Shown here piece by piece: positions 1 to 10,500 of a stretch of DNA of 64,000 nt (position 1 is the first letter of the stretch; each line of letters begins with the position of its first letter). The position numbers were made by a program, and so were the translations under genes. The DNA is from Rhineura floridana (lineage: Eukaryota > Chordata > Lepidosauria > Squamata > Rhineuridae). The stretch spans positions 94,301,027-94,365,026 of the forward strand of contig NC_084486.1 in the NCBI RefSeq assembly GCF_030035675.1, written 5' to 3'. The notes beneath the pieces were generated by a model. That model saw only the letters and a list, made by a program, of their open reading frames with translations, did not search any database and had not been told where the DNA came from.

Positions 1-568
1 GATGAAGCAATATGAAAGGTGCTCTGGCGACTGAGAGGAAGAGCCTTCAGAGACATACATTTTTCCCTCTATGATATAGTATAAATACAGAGTTGTCACT
101 TATTTGTTGCACAAGTTTTAGATGTCTTTCCTCAAAGAGGAGCATCATTTGTACTGATTTTTGTTAATGCTTGTATTACTTATTTAAAAGCATTTATATA
201 CCACTTAATATTTCAAAAAATTATATAATACCATATGACAAAAGAGTTAAAATACAAGAAAGGAATAGAGATAAAACAATAAATACACCAATAAATAAAA
301 CAAAGCTTACAAATTTGTGCAAATGAGATAAGCAGCAAACAGAACCAAAGCCCAACAGCATTCATGTGCCGTACAGTTAAACACCATCCAAGTATCTCAT
401 GGGAATTCATAGGTTTATTGCTCTCCTCAAAATTCATAAAGAGAGGGCCAAGCACTACTCCCTCAGGAGGTCCCATAAACATAGAACAGTTACTGGGGAA
501 AAAAAGATGCTCTGCACACCAACATCTTGTATTCTTCACAAAAAGAACACTGAGAGCCACATCACCAG

Positions 569-735
569 ATTTATTATTTATTGCATTTATACCCCACCTT
601 TCTTTTCATGATAGAAACCCGAGGCAGTTTACATATGGTTCCCAGGCGGTCTCCCATCCAGGCGCTGACCACACTTGACCTTCCTTAGCTTCAGCAGGGA
701 GCTGGCCTCATGTGCCTTCAGACCATAGCTGGGGA
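569..735 (-). mobile_element. 5S-rRNA-derived SINE, copy 1
   Basis: The - strand contains a diverged 5S rRNA promoter half (AAGCTAAG and GGATGGGAGACCGCCTGGGA). A short body follows, then a LINE-type tail GGTGGGGTATAAATGCAATAAATAA. It is a SINE3-like fusion and not a functional 5S gene, since the 5S part is truncated and altered. Confidence 0.75.
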
Positions 736-1439
736 CAGGTGAGGAAGTTCACAAATGCAGGAGTCTTTCTTAAGTATGTCAAGCCTTGACAATTTATGAC
801 TTTCGAGGTTAAAGAAAAAAAACCTTGAATTGTGACCCCAGAAGTTAAATGGGAGCCAGTGCAAATGTATTGGTGTAGTATCGTCTCACTTCATTGTATC
901 AGTCAACAACTGCTTGTCTAGAAATTGTTATCAGGCTACAGACAAAATCAAATTAATAAAAATAAATAAACCTGGCAGCTGCAATTTGTCCAAAGTAAAG
1001 CTTCCCAGGTAGAGCGAAATTCAGTGTAGTAATCTATCTAGACATGACCAGATCATGATTAATGGTGGCCAAATCCCAACTTTTCAGAAGATAGTAGCAA
1101 AGTCTAGGAATAGCCACAAGCTGCAACTACCATCTTCAAGGGAATATTGTATGCGATCCTATCTATAACATTTACATCTGGTTCACTAGGACAAACCTTG
1201 TTACCAACAGATAATAATCTTCATCTTCTCTTAAATTTGTTCACCATCACTCAGCCACTGTTTTCTCCCAGCACTTGTTTGTTCCATTCACATGTTTTTT
1301 ACATTCTATTATATGTTATTTATCCATTGCTAATGAGTGCTGTATGTAATGTGGTTGCATGAGTATCATGGGGATCTACTGCCCATGACATTAAGTACAC
1401 ATACTTTATGTTAATATTAAAAAAGGTTTGTTTTATTCA

Positions 1440-1605
1440 TTTTTGTTTTTTGTTTTTTTATTTATTTATATTGCATCGTTCCTCCCATTAGGAACCCAGG
1501 GCAGCAAACATAACACAAAAAACACTCCAAAACATCATAAAAACAGACTTCAAAGTATATTAAAACAAAACATCTTTAAAAACATGTTAAAACAAAACAA
1601 TTCTT
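1440..1605 (-). mobile_element. L2-type LINE 3' tail
   Basis: The sequence shows the inverted L2 3' end (TTTATTTATATT then CCTCCCATTAGGAACCCAGG) followed by an A-rich 3' UTR with repeated AAAACA units. The 5' part is missing. Confidence 0.6.
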
Positions 1606-2235
1606 GTTTTACTACAGTAATTTAGAAACTCTGTCTTTGTGTAGTTTTCTCTGAAGACTGGAAGCTTCACTGGTATCAGTGGCGCCAATTGCAAAGTACA
1701 TTTGTTTTAACATGATGTATATACTGTTTAATCATTGAAACCTATGGGGTATAGAACAGGCGTGTAACAGTGGCTCGCATTTCTGTGTACCTGATAGATG
1801 GATCCACAAACTCAGCCAGAACACGAAATGTCATCAGTTTTACTATAAGGTTATTCATTCAAGTATATTGGACTATGCTTTGTTTTAAACTGTAGTTCAA
1901 TACGATGCATGAACTAGGCTGCAGACTCTGTTCACACTGGATTTGACTCTATATGTGAATTTATCATTGTTTGGATTTGCAGCTCCTGCAGCAGCGTAGT
2001 GGCAAATTCAGAAGTACAGGATTCCTTCGTGATAGTCACAGCCATGCTCCCTTCTAAGATTACATAACCTTCTAAAATTAGAGAATAATCTGGCCAGGTT
2101 TGACTACTGCTTTCTGCTTCTCTATCACTGTTACCATTTGACTGTCCTTTCTCACTGTCAGAGATATTGCTTGAATCACTGAATTCAGTGTCTACTCATT
2201 TATCTCTTGCTGCTACCAAAATGCTTGATGATGTA

Positions 2236-2470
2236 GATCATCATCATCACTGTTTATTTGTATGCCACCATTCCATAGCAATTTATGCTCAAGGCGGCTC
2301 ATAACATGAAAAAAAGTTACACAATTCACTGTTAGAAAATAAATTCAAATAGTCAATAAGTTAACAAAAACATCTTAAGAAATGTACAATGAATTGATAC
2401 ACCCTTATAATTCCTAATAAGATCTAACAATAAAATACAGAAACATAATCCCAATAATGTCAAAACAAAA
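2236..2470 (-). mobile_element. LINE 3' tail, unassigned L2-like
   Basis: An inverted tail (GTTTATTTGTATGCCACCATT, then CAAGGCGGCTCATAAC) and an A-rich continuation resemble amniote L2/CR1-type 3' ends. It is too diverged for a firm family call. Confidence 0.4.
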
Positions 2471-2525
2471 AATTGACCAGCAGAATTAAATCTTTACCCA
2501 AACATAAGCCCCTCAACAACACCCC

Positions 2526-2775
2526 ACAGTCAAGGTGGTCTCTGGCATCTTCAGGTAGTGATACCTTTTATAGCTGCAGTCACCCTTCCAGGCCAGGTGG
2601 AAAGAGGCCAGCAAGCAGGGAGAAGGTCTTGCAGGGCTTACAGTCAGGATGGTCTCTGGCATCTTCTGGTAGTGATACTTGTTATAGCTGCAGTCAGTCA
2701 AGGCCCCACCCTTCCAGGCCAGGTGGAAAGAGGCCAGCAAGCAAGGAGAGGATCTTGCAGGGCTTACAGTCAAGA
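2526..2775. repeat. Two-copy tandem repeat of 114/126 bp
   Basis: Two copies begin at about 2526 and 2640, with a third start at 2766. Each contains GGTCTCTGGCATCTTC and CCCTTCCAGGCCAGGTGGAA. The second copy has a 12-bp expansion (GTCAGTCAAGGC). It keeps several frames open by chance. Confidence 0.8.
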
Positions 2776-2984
2776 TGGGATGCTATCATAAGGATTCACT
2801 GTCTCTTCTTCTGCAGTTACAGAATTCTCACTCACCACAACTTGTCGGCTTTTTAAAGTAGGAACTAATAAAGGTTTGCTTGCAATTAACACTAACTGGG
2901 ACTATTCTCAGTGGCTAAATACACTCCAGGGATCCTGTGGGGACCTGGCTCCCAACCCCCTCCAGACTCTGGATAACTACCTGC

Positions 2985-3455
2985 CTGAGCTCTGTGGCCA
3001 GCTTGTCTGCAGTTAGAAAAACAGGACTGCAAAGTTTGGGAGGACCAACTAATATCCCTTGGACTGATTAAGAAGGACCTGTGGGATAGGGCCTTCTTGG
3101 TGGCAGCCCCTAGGCTGTGGAATGCTCTTCCTAGGGATATAAGAATGACCCCCTCCCTGCAGTCCTTCCAGCATCAAGCAAAGACTTTCCTATTCCAACA
3201 AGCTTTTGGTACTGACGGTTGCTAAAGTTGGGACTGCTGGGAACTACACTACTAATGCCAAATTTTACTATTTTTAAATTGGTTTTGATTCCTTTTTATC
3301 TAGCAATATGATTGGTTTTAATATTGGATGTAGTTTAATTTCATTTTAATGTAGATTCTGTATGTTTTAATTATATGTGCTTTTATCTGGAAGCCACCAC
3401 GAGTTCCAGTATTGGAAGGATGGTGGGATATAAATAAAGAATAACTAACTTAGAG
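2985..3455 (+). mobile_element. L2-type LINE 3' end
   Basis: The sequence shows the L2 3' UTR context (GCCTTCTTGGTGGCAGCCCC, GTGGAATGCTCTTCC, CTATTCCAACAAGCTTT) and a tail GGTGGGATATAAATAAAGAA. It is 5' truncated, and the start is approximate. Confidence 0.7.
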
Positions 3456-3722
3456 AAAGCAGGAGTGAGGAAGCCATTAGCTCCTGAAGAGACCATCAAT
3501 CAGCTTAAGAGGAGTTTGCTGTTTTACAATTTATACCATTTATTTGTTTTACTATTTTAAAATTGTAAAATGCATTGAGTGCCTTGGCAGAAAGGTGGCA
3601 TATAAATGGAATAAGTAAACAAACAAATAAATGTTGTGTATGAGGACTATCATTATTTATTAAATATTATTGTTTCCATCCATACTGACTGACTGACAAG
3701 CTTTGCCCTGGTGTAGCCACAG

Positions 3723-3807
3723 GCTGCAATCCAATACAGGTCTACTCAGAAATAAGTTTAAATTCAATGGGACTTACTCCCAGATAAGTGTGCATTGGAT
3801 TGCAGCA
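3723..3807. mobile_element. Short palindromic MITE-like element
   Basis: About 85 bp has inverted ends GCTGCAATCCAATACA and TGCATTGGATTGCAGC around ACTTACTCCCAG. A related, more diverged copy lies at 15590-15680, suggesting a dispersed family. Confidence 0.55.
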
Positions 3808-4199
3808 ACAATATATCAGATTAGCCTACCTCACACGGTCATTATGAGGATAAAAGAGGAGTGGAAGAAACCATATAGGCTACTTTTGAGTTCCTTGGAG
3901 GAAAGGAAGTGAGATAGAAATGAAACTAACAAACAACAGTTTTAATAACAGAAATTGATACGTACCACTTCAAAGCTCACTGGGGTCAATCATACACTTT
4001 CCGCCTACCCTATCTCAAAGGATCGTTTTAGGATTTTGAGCTTCTGTGAGGAAAAATAGGAAACAAATGTAATAGCGATTATTACCATTAACGTGAAAAA
4101 CAAACATTTTTCCCAAGTGAGTGGAGAACCTAGCATATTAGCTAGCATGCATATAGAAGATGCTGCAACAAAGAAACCCACAAACTTCCCGCCAACTCC

Positions 4200-4491
4200 G
4201 CACGCCCAACTGGCTCCACCCCTTAAAGAGTCCAGCGCCGCTAACTCCGCCCCTGCAGTCGTTGGCTCAGATTCGCGCTGCGCCGTTAAGAGGCGTGGCG
4301 GAATAGAGGAGGCGGGAGTAGGCAGTTACGCTCCACCCTTCGCTAAGTGTGCGAGCTGCGCTGTGAGCGGGATGGAGATAGAGACGATGGCGCCTGCGCC
4401 CGCGCCCAGGCCCAGGCCCGCCCTTGGAAACGCGTCGGGAGCTTCCGAGCGGGCCTTGGCGACCTGTCGCGGAAAGCCCGATGCCGGGACC
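4200..4491 (+). promoter_or_regulatory. CFAP410: CFAP410 CpG-rich promoter and 5' UTR
   Basis: About 300 bp rich in GC and CpG lies just upstream of the CFAP410 start, in otherwise AT-rich DNA. It contains GC-box-like CCGCCCC near 4247 and an NRF1-like run of GCGCC/TGCGCC near 4389-4410. No TATA box is evident, so this looks like a housekeeping-type promoter. The transcription start cannot be fixed from sequence alone. Confidence 0.7.
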
Positions 4492-4568
4492 ATGAAACTG
4501 ACTCGTAAGGTGGTTCTGGCCCGGGCGAAGGCCACCGACCTCAGCGGCGTCCGCAAGTTGAACTGCTG
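4492..4568 (+). CDS. CFAP410: CFAP410 coding exon 1
   Basis: The exon encodes [19 protein letters not shown] and on through RKLNC plus two bases of a Trp codon. The donor is GTATGG at 4569. The start ATG has A at -3. The sequence is strongly CpG-rich, as expected at the edge of a promoter island. Confidence 0.93.
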
Positions 4569-7500
4569 GTATGGGGCGACGCCAGCACTCACTTAGCGGA
4601 CCCTGAGCAGGAGGAGGATGTCCACGGGCTGCTTTTGTCCTCTCCCCGCCAGGAATAGTCCCTGCAAAGATGGGAGGGAGAAGGAGTTGCATGCAAAACG
4701 GGATAGTCAATGACTGCTGAGGGAAATAAATGATAGTTAATTCTGCAAAATAAATATGCTGAAAGGAGTCCATCCCCCTTCCCCCTCCTCCGTTGCTCGG
4801 TGGCTCCATGTAGGGATGCCACATTTTCTGATAAGGCTCTAATGCCGCCATCGGCAGCACAGCTAACCACAATCAACAAGTGATTCCCCGCCTCCACAAA
4901 GCAGATTCAGCGGCAGGAAAAGCTTCACCAGCAGAATTCTTTCCTGCCATTCTGTTGTTAAAACGGAGCCCTTGTCTGGAAAAAGCGAGTTCTAGCCACT
5001 TCATGGTAATAGTAGAAATGTGATAAAGATGAATGGCTATTCTGAAGATTGTATGGAGATTTGCTAAAGTGTAAGTGATGGCAAAACCCAATCTGTGAAT
5101 AGTAATCGTTAATAACTATAATTGTTGGATGTGAATTCAGCATCTTTATTTTGTGGAATTAAATTTCATGTATTGCATTCTTTAGTCATTCATTCATGTT
5201 TCCTTATGGATGTTTCAGTCCGCACTCTCATCTACTTCTGTCTTTCCATTACAACGTTCTCTGATCAGATTTGTGCTTAGGAGGGCTTTTGGAACTTGGC
5301 CTCTGTCTGGATGACCAGATTGGGGCTGTACCCAGATGAAAAAGAGGACAGGGCCCTCCAGAAGTCAGTTTCAGCAGAGGTTGGTTGTCATGCAGAAGCC
5401 CTGCCCCCACCTGCATCCAGTTACACTGTCATGAGGGTGCTCTGTCAGCTTTGGCTCATTTATCAGCTCTCCATCTTCCTGGACTAAAAGGCCCCGAACA
5501 TGCCCTTGAAACTTAGACTGTAATGCACTTTACATGGGGCTGCCCTGAAGACTATTTGAAACATCAGTTACACCAACACACAGCACCCAGATGAAGTGAT
5601 CAGTGTGACCATTTGCTTAAACAAAAACTTCTTGGAGTCATTGGTCTCTTCCAGATACTAATTTCCCAGTACACGTTTTTACAACATACAACCATTCAGG
5701 CTAGAGAGACCCTAATCCCACTCATTTATTCCAAAACACAGGGTGGACTTTTATGTGTGGCTCTCTAAGGATCAGAGTTAGAAGGACAGATACTTTGTGA
5801 TTGCAACTCCATTGACTACAGATGCTGTCTTTATATAAAGCAGGAGCAGCCAATATGGTGCTCTCCAGGTGTTGCTGGATTACCGTTTCTATTATCCTGG
5901 GCTACTGGTCATGCTGGCTGGGTGTGATGGAAGTTGGAATCCACTATCTGGAAGACATAATGGCTATGCCTGATTTAATCTCTTTTCAATCATTCAGGCT
6001 TTGGCTCCTCTTCCATTGGGATATTTGCAATATGTCTACATGTGTTGTACACTTGTATGTTCATAGCAACTCTTCCACAGGTTCCCGATTGTGTGGAGAG
6101 GTATACATGCACATATAAGTGTAGGCACATTGCAGAGGTGCTAACATACATTTGTACACAGGATGTGGAAGGAAGAACCTGTCATTGCAATGCCACTCTA
6201 CACACTTTCACTGAATGCACAGAGGAGAGTTGGAATGCTTCTAAAGGGCATTAATTGTGCCTCTTTCACATGTGGCTTTCCTTTGCTTACTGTAAATGCT
6301 GATTTGTAGTATAGTGATTCAACATTTGAATTGCATGTGCAGTTTTATCTACACCTGTTAAAATAATGTTGTTCTCTTTTAGGGGCAGCCGCATCTCGGA
6401 CGTAAGTGCCCTTCCTAACTTTCTAAATGAAGTAGTAAATTGACATGGTGGTTACCATGTTTTCCTAAAAGATAGGGGAAGCAGGGTAATTTGAGCGTTC
6501 TCTATTTTCCCCTGGTGTATACCTTTACCTTCTTGAAGAGGCAGCATATCTCCAAAATTATGAACTCTGTTAAAGAACAAATGCTAATCTTCTGTATGTG
6601 ATCTGGGAGCAGAGCATCCAGCCTTGGTGGAGGTGAACTCCATATCCTTTCCAGCTCCACAATCCTGGAATTTTTTTTTAAAAAGTCAGTTGATTCAGTG
6701 TGTTTTGGCCTCAAGCTAAAGAAACTATTGCAATATGAAACTTCTGAGTGCTGAACATTTTGAACAGCCGTACTGGGTCAGTTAGTGAACTGCATGTTTG
6801 TTTTCCCCTACCCACCGCCCACCCACAAGACACTGCGAAAGTTTGCTAAAGCTTCGCTTCTGCCTGATTCTTTTTCTCATTATCTCTCTTTCTAGATTTC
6901 AGTCTGCCGTGAGCTTCCCAGCATTGAGGTGATCACGTTCAGGTATGTGTTGGAGTCTGTTTAAACACCAGTTGCTGGCCTAACAGCTCAAGCCAAGGGA
7001 AATCATCGTCTTAGTTCTGAGGACAAAGCAAGACTTTCCCTTCAAAGTCTTACCGGTCCAGGCTATTATTCCACTAATGTGTCCCAACACCCACACACAC
7101 CTCTTCTTGGCTGTTGACTTGTCTGTCTTATGCCACAATTTTTTTACCACCTTTATACTAGCCATGAATTTTGTTTGTGCCAGATTTTATGAAGCTAAAT
7201 AATATTCCTGCCTTCCCTACACTAGCAGATTTTGTTTGTACCGCTGTAAAATTCAGCACCAGCTTAAAAATAAACCTAAATATACAAGCTTTGTGATGTG
7301 CAATACTTGCTAATCATACAGGTTTGTAATAAATATTACACTTTAATTGCAGCTTTCCCATTTGCTTCATATGGGATTGGTTTATTTATTTTATTTATTT
7401 ATTACATTTATATACCGCCCCATAGCCAAAGCTCTCTGGGTGGTTGTGGGGATAAAAAGAGGAGATAGACTTATGTATACCACCCTGAATTCTGATTGTG

Positions 7501-10500
7501 CTGTTAACCTTGCAAACTGCCATGTATAGCCTGGCTATACTGTCCTGTGTCATTGAGGGAGCCCCATCTGCAGAGGAACCTCACTGGTGAGGGTGAACCT
7601 TCTCCCCAATGAACCTTCACAAATGGCAGGTGGATAAAAAGAGGGGAGACACTTAAGTATATCACCCTGAATTCTGATTGTGCTGTTAACCTTGCAAACT
7701 GTCATGGGTGCTGGCCATAACACCCTATATGAGAATATTATAAAGATACTCTCTCTATAGGTTTAAAAAGAGGAAAGCATGCACAATGTATACAGTGCAA
7801 CTAAGAAATGCAAGGCTTGGTTGTAAGAATGAAGCAGCAATACAAATAATACTCTATCCAGTTGTAAATTAACATGGTATCCAAACCCTGATCTGTGCTG
7901 GTAAGGGTTTGGACACAGTGGAGGTGTCCCTCCACTCAGCCCTGCCTGGCTATACTGTCCTGGTGTCATTGAGGGAGCCCCATCTGCAGAAGAACCTCAC
8001 TGGTGAGGAGCACCCCAATGAACCTTCTCAAATGGCAGGTGGAAGCCAGCAGGATCCCTGCCAATGGTAGCCAGCAGAAATCAGCAGGAGGTCTGGGCCA
8101 GCACAGGACCTGCTGGGCCGTGTGGCAATTCTGCTACCATCGTGTGGCTTCATATGCTCCCGCAGAGAGGTAGGGAAGTGCAGTAGATATTGGGAATTTT
8201 TTCCAGAGTGGGCCCAGTTAGCTCATGACCCATATATTTATTTATTATTTATTTATTATTTGATTTATATCCCTCCCTTCCCACCCATATATCATGAGAG
8301 CCTAATGTAGATGATAATGCTTTGCATCTGGTTTCCAACTTTCACTTGCTTTCTCCAATAGTGCAAATAACATCTCTGACCTGGAGCCAATGAACCAGTG
8401 CCAGAATTTAACTGAGCTTTATCTCAGGAGGAACAGTATTGCAAGTCTCCGTGAGCTGTTTCACCTGAAAAAGCTGCCCCGCCTGAGAATCCTCTGGCTC
8501 TCTGAAAACCCCTGCTGTGGTTCTGATCCTCATCACTATCGAATGACGGTGCTGCGTAACCTCCCCAGTCTCCAAAAACTTGACAATCAGAGTGCGTATT
8601 GCAGTAAATTGCCCCGTTTCTAATTTTTTTTAGTATTTTATTATTTATTTATTAGATTTATATCCCATCCTTCCTCCCAGTAGGAGCCCAGGGCAGTTTG
8701 CTGATTTAAACTCCTCTTAGGTTCTACACATGCAGCAGAATGTGGTAGCAGTAGTAGAGGTGTACTACTGGAGATCCCATTTTTTTCAATACTTCAAAAT
8801 GTGGAAAACTCCTTGCAAATAAAGAGCTAGCAAACGAAGGGAGAGATTTGATATGGCTACTTAAGATATTTTTATACCTGTTCAATAAGAGTTCTGCAGG
8901 TGGCTTGCTGTTCTAGTTTTGCACTTGTAGAAAGCTTTTAACATATGTACAGTGTAGCGGTAAAACATTTTACTCCAGTCTGAAGTGATAGTGTTACACA
9001 GGAGAATGAACGCTACCACCTCATTCCCTCCACAGTCCCCTGCTTTTCTTGTAATCCAAACTTTATATTTTTTAATTTGAAAGATTTAGACCCTGCCTTT
9101 CAATTGAAAGATTCTAAATGCTGCTTTCAAACAGCCTGTAATAATAAACATGCACATGCTATCCATAAGGGGGGAAGTATGACCTCTGTTTGATTTGGTT
9201 TGCATCTTTGTTGCATGTGTACCAATGAAATAGACGAGTGTTGAGATACTAGTGCCTATCACACAAGGACTTCCTGCCCAAATTCTAGAATAGTAAGGTG
9301 AAGCTCTTTAAGGAGCAACAGGACATTGGTTTGGGAGGTGCAGGATCCTCTGAAATGTAACACAGCTTCCTGTGTGCTAGGAACAAGTGTCTGCTGCCTA
9401 TGCTGGGTGGGGCTGGAGTAGTATTTACTGCTCTGTGAAGCTCTCTGGTGCCAACCTGCCTGCAGTCCCTGGTCCCTTACCACCAGTCACCTCCCTCATC
9501 TGGCCACTAAAGCATTCCATGGTTCAATTTGGCACTACTTATTCCTCCCCCCCTCCCTCCAGTGCTTTCCCTGGTTTTAAGGAGAAGAGCACTTGTTACC
9601 AGCAAAGCTATGTTCTTGTTCTCAGTGAGCCTAGTTCTCGCTGAGCTGGTAAATTTGTGGGCTGCAAGTGGGTGTTTACATGACTGAATGCTCAGCTGCT
9701 TAAAAATAAAATCTCTGCTCAAAGAAAAAGGAGCATTCAGTTACGTGAACCCCAACCTTCATTTCTGGTATTGTACCTCCCAGATGCAGGGTTACTGCCT
9801 TGGTGGGACCTGAGCCTTTGTCTTGTGCATTCTACAACTCCCACATGGAGATTGATTTAAATTGCTTGACATGGCGTGTGCCGTGTGTTGCAGCTGTTGA
9901 TAGGTAACAGCCACCATGCAGAACAGATGATTTCTTATTCCCTTCGCCCATGCCAGAGGAGAGGAGGGTGGGCATTCACAATTGCATGGAGAAAGTGGTT
10001 CAATCAGTGATTCTAATGGCTTGTCATATTTATTTAAAGGAACCCTTATGTGGTGGCTACATGGCTGCACCCGCCATTACTTAGGTTTCTAGATATCTAA
10101 GAATTTACTGCTTGACTTGGAGAGACTCCCCATGCCAGCCCTAGAGCCATGAACTCAAACAATGCCCCCTGTGTGGCTTTTGTCTGTTTGTAGTGGTGAC
10201 AGAGGATGAACTGTCCCATGCCCTGCTGGAAGGGGAGGAGATAACGGCACCCCCAGCCAAATTGGATGTGGAAAACAGCTGCCAAAACTTCACCACTGAG
10301 TCCAGTGTGATGGAATCTACGGTGGAGAATGAAAATGAAGTCATGAACTTCAGCTTGGAGGAGACAAAGTGAGAAGGGCTCTGTTTGCTGTTGGAATTTC
10401 TTTATTGGGACTGGATTCATATAGCCCCCTGGATGTTGTTGAACTCCGGTTCCCATCATGGCCAGACAGCCTATCCAACGGATGGAGAATTGGATTCCAG

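Noticed and set aside
4093-4596. 167-codon open frame across the CFAP410 promoter
   Set aside because: The first codon is GTG and only the last part (from 4492) is CFAP410. The region before 4372 has no resemblance to CFAP410 proteins.
4267-4872. 201-codon open frame on the - strand over the CpG island
   Set aside because: GC-rich sequence lowers stop frequency. It lies opposite CFAP410 exon 1 and shows no known motif.
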